From positions 324,073 to 341,466 of the forward strand of contig NW_003141316.1 of the NCBI RefSeq assembly GCF_000003605.2: a stretch of 17,394 nt of DNA. The letters are read 5' to 3'. The DNA comes from Saccoglossus kowalevskii (taxonomy: Eukaryota > Hemichordata > Enteropneusta > Harrimaniidae). Positions 1 to 10,720 of the stretch are shown here, in pieces (positions within the stretch are counted from its first letter, which is position 1; each line of letters begins with the position of its first letter). The notes beneath the pieces were generated by a model. That model did no database searches. It saw nothing but the letters and a program-made list of their open reading frames with translations, and was not told the DNA's origin. The position numbers and the translations under genes are program-made.

Positions 1-117
1 TTGGCTATTCTAGTTTATATAATCACTCCTACTCTGATCTTTGGCCATTTCTTAATTTGGTTTATATCTGCACCTCCTATGTGGCCATTCCAGTTTATAT
101 CTGCACCCCGAGTTTGA
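1..117 (+). repeat. Degenerate ~40-bp tandem repeat at the window start
   Basis: Three units each contain a GGCCATTCCAGTTTATATCTGCACC-like core, at about 2, 43 and 82, with the last two most alike. The array probably continues left of the window. Confidence 0.6.
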
Positions 118-449
118 AGTTACTACCATTCACATTTTTTTGATCATTTTGAACAGAACCGACATGTATAATAAATGTGAAGTTATGTTCAAAATTTACA
201 AAGAAAGTGCAAAAGAACATACATACGGAATATGTAAAACATTTCACATTCTCTTCTGTGAATTTTTGGTGAAAAAAATATGTTAAAATTATTATTGTAT
301 TACTAATAATGAGACCCATTCTTCATCGCAATTAATAGACATGGATGAATTACTTACAATAGACATATGTAGAGGAAACTCAGCACCTTTGAAATAGATC
401 ATAGAATACTATTCAGAAATGTTAAACTGCAGTCTTTTTCTGATTACAG

Positions 450-525
450 ATGTTCTACTTCTACTTGTTAAACACTCAAACAAGTATTGTACTATTTGTA
501 CTATCACAAGAACAACAAACCTTTG
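450..525 (+). CDS. Possible internal exon, unrecognised gene
   Basis: An acceptor (CTTTTTCTGATTACAG) and a consensus donor (TTTG|GTGAGT) enclose 76 bases. The frame starting at ATG 450 is open and hydrophobic (NTQTSIVLFVLSQEQQTFG), but a second frame is open too. A further acceptor at 833 (TTTTCTTACAG) would continue it in phase as GKPDVHILITVICSRF, with only a weak donor near 892. No homology recognised. Confidence 0.25.
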
Positions 526-955
526 GTGAGTTTAACCAATTGAAATTATGGGAACCAGAGTGCCCTCTAACAGGACTGATTTTGTAGGAATCCTGAATCA
601 ATGAAATCCACAAAATCATGTTGAGTCATCTTCTCGACTGCTTCAATAAAAAAAAATTACATGTGACTGTAATTAAATGTTTAATTATAATTCCCTTATT
701 TTATTTTACCAAGATACAATTTTATAACTATAGTATGTTTTTGGAGATCACTATATCAATGCTTGATGTACCAGTGAATTAGCACAACTAGTTGTGCAAT
801 AGCAAATCTTTGTGTTATCATATTTTCTTACAGGAAAACCTGATGTGCATATATTGATTACCGTAATTTGCAGTCGTTTTAATATTATTTTGTATATTAA
901 AGTGCCACATGGAGTTTTCACACATATGTATTTGAATTTTGTGTAAAGAAATATT

Positions 956-1004
956 ACGAAATACACACATTACTAAATACACACAGATTACTAAATACAC
1001 ACTT
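956..1004 (+). repeat. Short tandem repeat ATTACTAAATACACACA
   Basis: About three units of 16-18 bp, GAAATACACACATTACTAAA then TACACACAGATTACTAAATACACAC. Confidence 0.7.
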
Positions 1005-1529
1005 TAGTAGGATTATGCTACTTAAATATCTATGTATGGTCATATGAGGTGAAGATCATATTTTGCATACTTGTCAAAATTTCTAACCAATGACATCACA
1101 GAACACAATGAATGTGTGGAAAAGTTTGATTGGGTAAATAGTATTGTGGGAGATTATCATCATATTCAAAAACGCATTTATTAATACCACAAAACGTAGC
1201 AGACGAATATGTAAGAATTCTAACCAATTCTTTCAAAGACTCTGCTTAAATTAGTATTTCTAGTAATGTAGTTTCTCTGGCAATTTTGTGTTCAGGTCAC
1301 AAATCTTGTAAGATATTCATTGCATATAACAACACTCACATATTCTTATTAATCCTTGATGGGAATCGTATGCTACTGAACATGGTACAATGAATGAATG
1401 AGATGATTTTCATTATTATAGTAATTAATATGAATATTGCTTCATTTTCAGTTATGTTTATTTTTCAATAAATCATAGTATGTTGAGATTCAATGTTGAA
1501 ATAGCAAGTCTTAACGTATTTAAAAACAA

Positions 1530-1717
1530 CTTGCTTCTTTAAATATGTTAAGCATTAATGCCTGCCACAGTGTGATGGTTTTATTGAAAACCTGATCACT
1601 TCTTTTCTCACTCATTCAACAACAACAAACAGTTGTCCATCTTGCTTCTTCAAATATGTTGAACAATAATGCCTACTATAGGGTGATCGTTTTAGGATCT
1701 GATCACAATCTTTTCTT
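1530..1717 (+). repeat. Pair of diverged ~78-bp direct repeats
   Basis: Copies at 1530-1608 and 1641-1717 share CTTGCTTCTTxAAATATGTT, AATGCCT, GTGATxGTTTTA and CTGATCAC. The second copy ends in the pyrimidine tract of the exon acceptor at 1721, so this splice signal lies in duplicated sequence. Confidence 0.7.
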
Positions 1718-1721
1718 ACAG

Positions 1722-1827
1722 GTTATGTTTAAAGACGTTTCTTCCATTTCTGGTTGCAAGGAAAGCATCTTGTATGGCGTTGTTGAAACTTGTAAAACTG
1801 AATCTTAAGAAACAATCAAAGAAAATA
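1722..1827 (+). CDS. Probable internal exon, unrecognised gene
   Basis: A strong acceptor (AATCTTTTCTTACAG) and donor (ATA|GTAAGT) enclose 106 bases. Only one of three frames is open throughout: 35 residues, Leu/Lys-rich and helical (LCLKTFLPFLVARK, then LLKLVKLNLKKQSKKI), like a HEAT/ARM-type helical repeat. It begins with one base of a split codon and ends at a codon boundary. The family was not recognised; other exons of the gene are uncertain. Confidence 0.42.
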
Positions 1828-2193
1828 GTAAGTTAACAGTAAAGCTTATCTTACAATTTTTTGATCTCTATTTGTTTTCTGGTGCTGAGAGTACATTACA
1901 GACAATTTGTTGAAATACATTTTCATTCACATTGTTGGAGTTAAAAAATTATTGTCATTTAACAAGGCTGCGGCAGAAATTGATAGATTCACAATCCCAC
2001 CATATCATTAGTAAGAAGTTTGATACAAAACTGTTTCTTGTTATTTTCATATATTTTTGAAAATGGCTACCAATTGGCAATCTTGATTTGGTTGTGTAAT
2101 GTTTAAAATGTGATCAGTCGTTACATGTAACATGTCCATAATACAAAAATGTAATTCTAACTGTACTGATCCATAATATTTATTGTCTTGCAG

Positions 2194-2263
2194 GATGTCT
2201 GTACTAGAGAAAAAATTGAGGAAATTATTCAATGGGCTAATAAATAAGGTAGACACTTTCGGG
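2194..2263 (+). CDS. Probable exon near the 3' end of an unrecognised gene
   Basis: Acceptor TATTGTCTTGCAG and donor TTCGG|GTGAGT enclose 70 bases. One frame is fully open: MSVLEKKLRKLFNGLINKV then DTFG. Two later acceptors fit its phase: 2545 (ATTTTATTGCAG, giving GDMLLILRKFV-stop) and 3597 (TTTTTTTTCAG, giving a short tail and stop). Joining directly from the exon ending at 1827 instead uses another frame and stops at 2245-2247. These cannot be resolved without transcripts. Confidence 0.35.
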
Positions 2264-2599
2264 TGAGTAGGGTATTTCAAATACCCTGTGCAAAAATCAC
2301 ACTATGTTATTTTAATGCATATTTTTTTTTCGGACTTTCGAACTTTACAAAGGATTACAATGTGTTAATTATTCACTGCCCTTCAAATTGGATATTTTCG
2401 TTATTTATTTTATGTATTAGTAATGTACTGTAAACTATGTAAATTTCGCGAAAGAAAATAGTGAAACCTGAGCTTCAACGACCATGTCATACAAAATTAT
2501 GTCTTTACAAATGCCGTGAAAATAAAGTGATTAATTTTATTGCAGTGATATGTTGCTAATCCTAAGAAAATTTGTCTGAATATAGAATGTTAAAATTAT

Positions 2600-4028
2600 T
2601 TGAAGCCACTGTCCGTTACCATAGTGACTCTACTTGTACCGCATGTGAATACATAAACTATGGAGATTTTTCAATGGCCAAAAAAAGTAATGTTTTAATG
2701 ATTTAGTATACATCCAATGCAATTTTTTGTTTATATGGCTTTCAAAAGAGAAAATACAGTGCTTACTTGTCTGATTCAAACACATTCACAACTAACAGAA
2801 TTACCTCCGTATTCCAATAAGTTACACTATGCCATATTTTTGTGGTATTGCACAAGTAAATGCCAATTCCAAATATGAAACAATTACATGGTATTTTCAA
2901 GATGGCAAACATATATTTTGTGGTGTCCTGATAATAACATCACATTATGTACTATGCTTAGCAATGCCATTCATTTGAGTGTGTTAGCGAATTGTTCTGA
3001 ACATTTACTATCTGAACTAGGCCATGTGAAATTGTTCATGGATTACATCACAAAGCATTATACATGTACTTAAGTGATTGAATATCAGAATTTACCAAAA
3101 GCCAGTCAGCTATATTTTATGTTTGAGAAATGACTCTGCATGGAAAGACAGAACCCAAATTAATAGTTTCCAATTTTGAAATTTGTCCTGTGGTGCAGAC
3201 AAACTGTAATAATACAATTGTGTGTTATTGAATATATTTCATATTGTTTTTTCTTCCAAGATATCAAGGAGTGTATATATGGACGGCAAGATTCTTTATT
3301 CTATATAGTTCAGACATCCTAATGACGGAAATAGATCATTTCCAGCGCCTACGAGATCTCTCTTGATTTGACAAATAAGTGTCAAAGGTCATATTGGATA
3401 TTCTAAAGTATGTATATATATATATATATATATCACAGTCATCAATTGTTTAGAAAGCCATACTGAGCATGTTATAATCTCATCATAGAAATCTGTGTAT
3501 ACAAATGCTTATTTTGATTATTTTTATGTTCAGTATCCTAATGGCATGAACCCATAATAATAAAAATATGACAATATTTGCTATATTTTTTTTCAGACTC
3601 AGATCAGACCTTCACAACATGTATGACCAAGCTTTTTAACATGACTTTTAGATGCAAGTGAACAAAATTACAAACTTTTCAAAGTATTAACTTCTATTAG
3701 GTAACTTTGTTTTCTGGTAAATATTTCTTTTAAATACTTAAACTTGTTGACAGGAAACAAAAACGAATTTACATTTGAGTCATTGTAGATTTTCTTTTAT
3801 GACACTTTATATCATATTTAATGCATTAGAAGCGCATTACATTTACTGTGTACTAAATAATTGAAAGTGTCATTTAGATAAATGCCAGCACTTTGACTGG
3901 TATAGAAGCAAATACAGTATAGTTTATCACACACGTAGCTTTACTGTTTTTTATGCAACACTTACACAACTTCATCCTGAAATAAATTGAGAAACTATTT
4001 GCTTTCAACTGCTTTGATCCTTTTCAGA
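2600..4028. other. AT-rich non-coding stretch
   Basis: No splice-bounded open block stands out, apart from a possible terminal exon after the acceptor at 3597. A plus-strand frame at 2888-3073 has no splice or codon support. Confidence 0.45.
3413..3433. repeat. (TA)n microsatellite
   Basis: An uninterrupted TA run of 21 bases. Confidence 0.95.
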
Positions 4029-4220
4029 TTAATTTGATGGTGCCACAGAAGGTTGTACTCCTTCAACCTGCAAAACTAATTCATGCCATGTTTGGTCAGA
4101 GATGTGTCTTGAACATTTTGACATGCACTGAAATACAGTTTGAACATGGCAGATATTTGAATCTGAAACAGCATTCATTACACAGTAATGTGTTTCCATG
4201 TATTCACTAAAAAAACCACC
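4029..4220 (-). CDS. Possible terminal exon of an unrecognised minus-strand gene
   Basis: On the minus strand a T-rich acceptor (GGTTTTTTTAG) is followed by 63 open codons ending TAA at 4029-4031. The peptide has several Cys, His and Trp residues (HYCVMNAVSDSNICHV, CMSKCSRHISDQTWHELV), unusual for chance translation of AT-rich DNA. Together with the CpG patch just upstream in this orientation it could be a gene end, but I cannot link the two or name a family. Confidence 0.28.
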   Translation of the reverse strand, partial: GGFFSEYMETHYCVMNAVSDSNICHVQTVFQCMSKCSRHISDQTWHELVLQVEGVQPSVAPSN

Positions 4221-4360
4221 ATTTGGCATCAATGTGCATGTATATCCTAATATTTATATGGACTTTGAACAGTCAAGCTATGCATTGAGGTGTAATTCAG
4301 GACTGAATGAAGTGCATAACGTGAATGAATATGTGTCACACTAAATAGGTGATTTTCCGA

Positions 4361-4700
4361 ACAATTGCGAGATCTCGCGAGATGCATGAAAGACGCGCGT
4401 CGAACGTCTGCCGCAAAAATCGAACGATTTGATTTTGAACTAGAATTTCTTTATTTCGTAGCTTACATTGACCGGCCGATCTTCGACATAGGAATATTGC
4501 TTCCGAATACCCTTACTTAATCGAAATTGCCTATCATCAAATGTGGACAGCACATTATTAAGCATGGAAATGTCCCCGTAATACTTTTGCGTTTGTCGAA
4601 TCCCACGCGATGTTTGACGCGACTACGACGCTATGACCTTTGTTTGTCCTGTTTTTACGTTCGATTTCACGCATAACGCGTGATTCTCGCAGTGTACGGA
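4361..4700. promoter_or_regulatory. CpG-rich patch with TCTCGCGAGA palindrome, possible promoter
   Basis: The only markedly CpG-rich stretch of the left half (CGCGAG, GACGCGCGTCG, CCGGCCG, CGCGATG, GACGCGACTACGACG, AACGCG). ATCTCGCGAGAT at 4372-4383 is a 12-bp palindrome containing TCTCGCGAGA, the element bound by BANP/ZBTB33 in vertebrate CpG-island promoters. No clear first exon is seen on either side, so the gene it might serve is unknown. Confidence 0.35.
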
Positions 4701-4719
4701 AAATGGTCTATTAGGAGTT

Positions 4720-6560
4720 GTAGGTTTTGAACCATGCCTGATCAACTTTTTTTACTGGTAATAGTTAAAGAATCCAAAAATAGCACAGGCATGCAGCTTA
4801 TTCATTTGTGTGGAGTTGCAAAAAAATATTATTCATAGGCAGCTTCGGTCACTCTGGCATTTACCATTCCCTCACTTGGGTAAAATTGACTGTGTCCTGC
4901 CCCCATTCATTGAGGAATTACTCACAGCCTCCCCAGTTTTTAGCATTTGGCAATTGATAAACTTACCTTGCCTAGCTTTTTCATAATACCACGATGTGTC
5001 ATTTGACCTTATCTTATGGCCATACATTTAATTTAGTAAACATTTTTATAGACCAGATCTTACATCTTAATTATTGCAGCTTTAACCAAGATTCAATGTT
5101 GTTGAGATATATAGTTAAGAATGGGGGATAGTACCAACAATGTCTGAACTATTGGTGATTAAATGGTTGGTTCAATGAAAAGAGACATAAACATTGTATT
5201 TCTTCAATGGTATTGAAATATTTATAACTTTGTTATAATGAATACCAGGGTCATATCTTTGACATGTCTTGACCAATCATGTTCAAATATTACACATGAA
5301 CATGTTACAATTCAATTCAAGATGGCCAAATATATATATTCATATATATAAGAAGATATTTCTGGTTCAGTGATGTTTATTGATATTATGAATGGTAAGT
5401 AAGATACTAAAAAAAGCTGATAACATTTACATGCAATTAGAATGCAAATTTATCTACACAAACAGCGTGTATGCAAATTATTATACAAATTAGCAAATTA
5501 GTATACATAGAATGTTATAAATTTTTATTAAATATTTGTAAACAAACAGAAGGCGTGTACAAAGTTTCTACCTATTTTAGTAAACTTTGTAAATGTATAC
5601 AAAGTAACTGGCAAAAAACAATAATTTCATCAAGATGCACTGATCGTTTCAGTTTTGAAATTACCGGTTGGCAAGAAAATACACAGTACAAATAGCAAAT
5701 AACCCAATACAAAATACATTTGTGTTACATTAGTGTGAAAGTTAATCGTAGTTTATCCCAGCACCATCATATAGCATATCGGACTTCGCCAAATTAGCAT
5801 GGCTTTGAACCATATTTGCCAACAATGATTATGCGAGTTGGAATGTTGTCCAGCTGTAAACAAAACACAACACAAAAGTCACATCTCCATCTTCAGAACC
5901 ACTGTACTTCACCAGACTTCATCTTCTGTGGCTCTGCTAACTTCTGTGTCTTTAAAAGGACTTCTGGAATCTAGCAGCTCTTCTCAATGTACAGTCTTTC
6001 TCAGTAGCCCGCCAGTATAACCCTATTGTCCTAGAACACACAGCATCAAATTTGTTTTGTCAAACCTATGATTAATCCTGTCTCTTAGTTTTCCCGCAAG
6101 GCCATCTTATAATCTTCGTGATAATTGGCTATCCATCCATCTACTGAGCATTGCAATCATTCGTACACACATCAATGTTAAAACAACAATGTGGATAATA
6201 GCAATTAAATGAGTGTGAAGTACAATTGTAAGCATACACTGACTTTAAGAAAGTGCTTAATACGTTTTGACTTCTTCAGAGGGAGCGTGCACAATTGGGC
6301 ATGGAGAGTAAATTGAAGCAATCACATAGATTGTTGTGATGCCATAGATGTTAAAAAGTTCTTGAATAATCAAAATAAGTTTTAAAATGACGACCTTGAT
6401 CTCTATAAATTCTTTAAAGGTATTCCAAATTGTACAAACTGAGACACAAGCTAGTTTTTTGATTTTTGGTTGGTATTGCTTGAGTGAATTTAGTGAACAC
6501 ATCTGTGAGCATAAGAACGCTCTAAACACGACTAGACCTGTGTTAGAGTACAGTGTTGTG
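4720..6560. other. AT-rich non-coding stretch
   Basis: It contains TA-rich runs (5330-5352) and low-complexity AAATTA sequence (5430-5530). A GC-richer patch at 5838-6180 is open in places on the minus strand (e.g. DGLAGKLRDRINHRF) but has several stops; it may be another decayed repeat. No gene can be supported. Confidence 0.4.
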
Positions 6561-6599
6561 CATAGCAAGTATGTTCAATGGCTTTAAGCAATCAGGGAT

Positions 6600-7420
6600 A
6601 CCAACCCAATACATCCTCATTCTTACTAAATGTTTTTTTGATATTTATCAATCAGCACATTTAACTTATCCTTCTGGGCTAACATCACCAATATCAATTC
6701 TCGGGACATAAGCACATTTACAGAAAGAAATCTAGTAAAGTAATTTGTATAGATACCCTACAAATGTCAGTCACAGCCACATATGTTGCACCAATTGTCT
6801 CTTCACTCTGCAGCTCCACAACATGAACTTTGTTTCTCTCCAACAATACATTGTATGCCTTTTCAACAGGGGCAGGCTTGAGAAATCCGCCAATAACACG
6901 TGTAGACCGAGCAGGAATTAATACAGGTGTGTTCTCCACTGAACTTCTTCATTATTCACAAACAGTGGCCTGTAACCTTCATTTATAGAGAAATTGTTAA
7001 TTTCATTCACACTAAGCCCAGTTTGTAATTCATTTCTAATATCTCTAATACCCTTTTCTTTCTTGACTCAACAGGAGTATTGGTTTGGGTCACGCACATC
7101 TAAAATACCCAAATTATTAAATGTATGATAATTCCCTGGGACCCAGTCAACTTAATAAATGGAGCAACATTTAATATCTCTCATTTTAACAAGGTAGTTC
7201 CTAACAAAACTGATCCATTACTGGGAACCAGTGTTAAGTACACATTCTCCATCTGTACCTTCCAGCTTTGGAACACCTTCTGGACAATCTCCCGCCACAC
7301 ACTGTATAAATGGCTTTGGTTTTGACTTCCTTTTAGGGCTGTCTCGGTTGAGATGATACAGATAACTGGCATTCTGCACTGATCTTGGTATCAGACATGA
7401 CAGTAGGATATACAGCAAAA
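6600..7420 (-). pseudogene. Decayed Ty3/Gypsy-like retroelement: protease to start of reverse transcriptase region
   Basis: Read on the minus strand from 7420 leftward, one frame carries protein-like sequence across several stops. It contains a retropepsin-type active-site remnant, VLNTGSQ (codons 7240-7220), where the catalytic Asp of DTG is Asn. Further on is IPARSTRVIGG (about 6921-6889), like the segment after the protease in Gypsy polyproteins. The segment near 6690-6610 resembles the linker before reverse transcriptase. At least three in-frame stops and two frameshifts (near 6940 and 6640) break it. I saw no LTRs, gag or integrase. It is inert, and class assignment is from motif style only. 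Confidence 0.55.
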
Positions 7421-8035
7421 TGAAATCGTGAACTAACTGTACACAATTAGCACTAATAAACTACACGAATCTACACTCGAGTACAATTCTAACACTAACA
7501 GCAGTGTAACAAGACATGATGTAGCTTTAATGGTACTAAAAAAATGCAGTGTGCTCTTAATGACACAATATCAAACAGTAATGATATACTGCTACATTCA
7601 TGTATAACAGCTTCAAGTAAAATTGTACACAGTGTATCAGTAGCGTGTACTTGCATACACCACAACAGTCTACTAAAAACACTGTGGTATGTATGGCAAA
7701 TACACAATTACAACAATAAATATTCAACTATAGTCAAAGAAATTCCAATTATATCAGCTCTATTTGGAAAACTTGTCTTTTCATCCTTGTTATTCATTGA
7801 CTTGTCATCTGCTCAGCGTCTTCTGTGACGACATGGTAGCACAGTAAGTAGCTGTGTGAACAGGAGAAAAGCTTACTTAGAATTACTAAGTGTGACGAAA
7901 TTGTACATGATGCATCCTCTATAGATGTTAATTGTAAAATAAAGAATTTACAATGCATGCAAAGATAGTAATAGGTTTATTTAAAGAAAGTACAGACCAG
8001 ACGAGATATGTAATTGCAGTCTTGAACGTCAACCT
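7421..8035. other. Non-coding stretch, nothing firm
   Basis: Overlapping frames on both strands near 7495-7828 lack splice or family support. A small hairpin, ACTTAG/CTAAGT, lies at about 7875-7891. Retroelement sequence upstream of the protease would be expected here, but I could not recognise any. Confidence 0.4.
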
Positions 8036-8133
8036 GAGCTTTAGATCCGAATCCAGAACAGCGCCTTTGCACACTCAGAAAGGTAAACAGTGCCTTTAGC
8101 CACTCAACCAGGGTAAACTGCACTCTCACGATA
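8036..8133. repeat. Degenerate ~32-bp tandem repeat beside the inverted-repeat element
   Basis: GCGCCTTTGCACACTCAGAA, GTGCCTTTAGCCACTCAACC and a third, weaker CACTC...TACCTTTAG block follow each other, each leading to GGTAAAC or a similar sequence. It abuts the left arm of the inverted repeat and may be part of that element's end. Confidence 0.4.
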
Positions 8134-8990
8134 AGTACCTTTAGTAACTCGAAATTTAATTAACATTTAAAGTTCGAGTTACCAACAACATAGAATTGAA
8201 AGTTGTTTACGTAGATTGTAGTTATTGTTCAAACATTCACATACTGTCTTCCATCTTTGACCACGCAAAAAGCTTGCTTGTTTTAATTTTTGGGCTTAGT
8301 CGTTGTGCGCGTTTGTAATGTCTAAACAATGTTATTATTGCAACAAAACGCACCAAAATTGATTAATGTAGAGATTTGAGAACATGTTTGCCTGATTTCA
8401 CACGTTGAACCAGTGACTCGGACGACAGTCGTGGGTTGTTAAATTTACAATGAATCGCTATATGACAATAGAGAGGGGGCTGGAAATGGTGGAAATATGG
8501 AACGACGCCGATGAGGAAGTGCCACGACTCTGGCCTCTATGCGGTCTGTGGTGGTTTCTTGCAAGACGTCGACAAAAAGTTGTGAAGATGTACAGTACGA
8601 TAAGCCTAAAAGTTGAAACAAGCAAGCTTATTGCGTGGTCAAAAATGTATCAGGATGTTTGAACAATAACTACAATCTACGTCGAATTTATGTTAACTGT
8701 TAAAATTCGAGTTTACTGAATGTGTCCATAACTCGAACTTCGGTTAAATGTTTCGAGTAACTAAATTTCGAGTTACTAACTCTGTGTTTAAATAACTGTT
8801 AATTACAGTTCGAGTTACAAACTTTGAAAGTTAAGCAAAACAAAAAATATATGTTGCCCGTAACTCTAATTTGGTTAATTGAACATCGGGTTACAATTTG
8901 GGCATGGTTTCACAAAAGTGGGTGTGGTCTTTTTTGTAACTCGATGTTTTCGTAACTTGATGTTCGTAACTCGATATCTGTAACTCGAAC
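8134..8990. mobile_element. Long inverted-repeat element with GTAACTCGA motif array (Tigger/pogo-like, non-autonomous)
   Basis: Inner arms 8209-8298 and 8601-8682 are reverse complements at about 85-90%, including GCAAGCTTxTTGCGTGGTCAA and GTTTGAACAATAACTACAAT. Outer arms 8134-8190 and 8725-8782 match less exactly. About 13 copies of GTAACTCGA/TCGAGTTAC (some with one change) are scattered from 8147 to 8990 in both orientations. Such arrays of a short motif near transposon ends recall pogo/Tigger elements, but this is from memory. The GC-richer loop (8420-8600) holds a 70-codon frame I do not recognise; it runs into the right arm and is probably not a gene. Confidence 0.6.
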
Positions 8991-9490
8991 AAATCAGCCT
9001 CTTATTATCTCAAGGTACCTACATTTTAATTTGATAACAAGGACACACCAAAATCATCACCTCCATTGTGCGCTTCGCACACACGGAAGCTAGTTGAGCA
9101 AACAAGTATCATGATACAGAATGAAAAATGTGAAAATTAATTAACAGCACAAACTGGTGTCAGATATTCATTTATTCAAATAACAATCAGGCAAATTAAC
9201 TAATTACAATGAAAATTGTTTTCAGAACAAAATTCATCTCAATTAACTATTGCTGGGTTATTAACAAAATATAAAAGAGGTTAATTAATGTGCGAATTAG
9301 CTAATTATCATATGCAGATTGGTTTCCAAAGTAGTGTTTTCAACATTCAACTACAAAAACAATATGCATGTATACTTTTGGAATACCTTTGTAGAATGGA
9401 GTGGCTATACATCTTGAAAATTTCCCTGTTGATCCGAAAATACGACATTTATGGTGGGGATAGAACGTCGCCTTACAGCCTGGTTTAATA
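8991..9490. other. AT-rich non-coding stretch
   Basis: TTAATTAA-type sequence with a small hairpin GTGTGCGAAGCGCACAA at about 9067-9084. Nothing codable is seen. Confidence 0.45.
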
Positions 9491-9718
9491 TCACTGTATG
9501 CACAGTTTATTTTTTATGTCGGCGTCGAGAGTTGTGTCAATTCCTGGTAATTGTTGCTGTTTTTTTTCTTTTGTTATCAAAGATAATTCTCGAGTCGACA
9601 GTAAAGCGCGAGTCCGTTTCACAGCTTCCTCTGTATGTTGGTCTGTTTCGCTACTGTTAGTAGTACTATTTTCGTTAGCGAAACGCCGAAACATGCAGAG
9701 GAAACCATGATAAACAAG
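9491..9718 (-). CDS. Possible minus-strand exon or small ORF, unrecognised
   Basis: On the minus strand an acceptor-like TTTTTATAG precedes 9718. From there the frame is open to TGA at 9491-9493. The in-frame ATG at 9694 gives 67 residues, polar and acidic/basic, including NSSETDQHTEEAVKRTRALL and LITKEKKQQQLPGIDTTLD. The patch has more CpG and balanced codons than its AT-rich flanks, but two plus-strand frames are open here too, which weakens the case. The phase would allow joining to the exon at 10066-9926 through a GTATGA donor, making one gene of both. No homologue recognised. Confidence 0.3.
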   Translation of the reverse strand, partial: LVYHGFLCMFRRFANENSTTNSSETDQHTEEAVKRTRALLSTRELSLITKEKKQQQLPGIDTTLDADIKNKLCIQ

Positions 9719-9919
9719 CTATAAAAATTCATCACAGCATCTTCAAAATATTTTAATATTTGATTACACATCTGAACTCTGTAACTAGCGAAATATTATT
9801 TTGTTAGTAATCATCATTCACGATGTGAAAAAATAACACATAATGATATTTTATTAGCATTTGAAGCACATCAAATCAACAACATCAAGAAAAAGAAAAA
9901 AACAAACTATAAAAAACAT

Positions 9920-10283
9920 TCATACATGTAAATCATTCAGTTTCTCGTTTCTGAATTTCCACAGGCGGGTGAGAAAGTTTCGGATTTCTTCTGGTGTATT
10001 TTTTCCCAAATCCTTATTGATTTCCCATAAAGCATCGAGAAAATTAAATTTTAAAAATAATTCCACCTGGAAAAAAATACCTATCTACAATAGTTGGCTT
10101 TCCACCACTTTCCACTACTGTATTGGTCAATGCTGAATAGCATTTACTGATTTTCAAAGCAATAATAAGTGATAAATATCTTTTTTTTTTCAATCAATAC
10201 CCCATCAATTTTATAATTTTCCCATCCTGTTATATTCCCTTCCAAGTCTATTGCGTTTGTGTCACAGGAGCGAGGTTAGCCAT
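9920..10283 (-). CDS. Possible small two-exon minus-strand gene, unrecognised, frame disrupted
   Basis: Read on the minus strand, ATG at 10283 starts MANLAPV. The likely exon runs to 10201 (donor GGG|GTATTG) and the next begins at 10066 after a good acceptor (TATTTTTTTCCAG), ending with TGA at 9920-9922. The second exon gives 48 helical, charged residues, including ALWEINKDLG and TPEEIRNFLTRLW, and reads like real protein. Exon 1 is open in the matching frame (AIDLEGNITGWENYKIDG) but the ATG frame hits a stop after 11 codons; one missing base near 10255-10262 would explain it. Its length of 83 rather than 84 bases agrees. An ETS-type site lies just upstream. It could be a pseudogene, an assembly indel, or part of a longer gene continuing into 9718-9491. 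No family recognised. Confidence 0.38.
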
Positions 10284-10344
10284 GATGGGGGAAATAATCA
10301 AAGATATTATAGTCGGGGGAAATAAACTACATCAACTATAAGTT

Positions 10345-10366
10345 CGCGCCATTAACCGGAAGTAGA
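10345..10366 (-). promoter_or_regulatory. ETS-type core promoter motif for the minus-strand gene
   Basis: The minus strand reads ACTTCCGGTTAATGGCGCG. CTTCCGG is the ETS/GABP core and ATGGCG resembles the YY1 core; both are common in TATA-less promoters. It sits 60-85 bases upstream of the putative ATG at 10283 and about 0.7 kb from SELENOS, in a patch richer in CpG than its flanks. Confidence 0.4.
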
Positions 10367-10720
10367 ACTTGAACATTCGGGGACTTTTATTATATCCAAC
10401 TGTAAAAAAAAGATATATTTGTTTGTTTTGAATAACTTCTCTCGAGTAATTTCAACTCTATGTGACCCCCTCCAAGAGCGTTGGCGTTTCGAGACCGGTC
10501 ATAGAAGGAATGTGTCCAAATGAAACTATTGTAATATAGGAAGGAAAACAATAACGAATGTTTATTAGAGTTCCAGTATTAGCGGAGGATAGGTCAGTTT
10601 GATCTCCAAAGTCCGATGTTTTCCATCCATATGTGTTGTTTCCGTTCATTTGATCGAAGAGTGAACCTGTAGTCCATTGGACAAGTCTCGTGAGAATCAC
10701 AAGTATCGTGAGATTTAACC

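Noticed and set aside
5838-6180. GC-richer patch with partly open minus-strand frame
   Set aside because: Several in-frame stops and no recognisable domain; noted only as a possible decayed repeat.
6257-6587. Overlapping frames on both strands (103 and 66 codons)
   Set aside because: No splice signals, no domain, and AT-rich codon content consistent with chance.
8450-8662. 70-codon frame (MNRYMTIERGLEM...) in the loop of the inverted-repeat element
   Set aside because: It runs into the right arm of the repeat and shows no transposase motif that I recognise.
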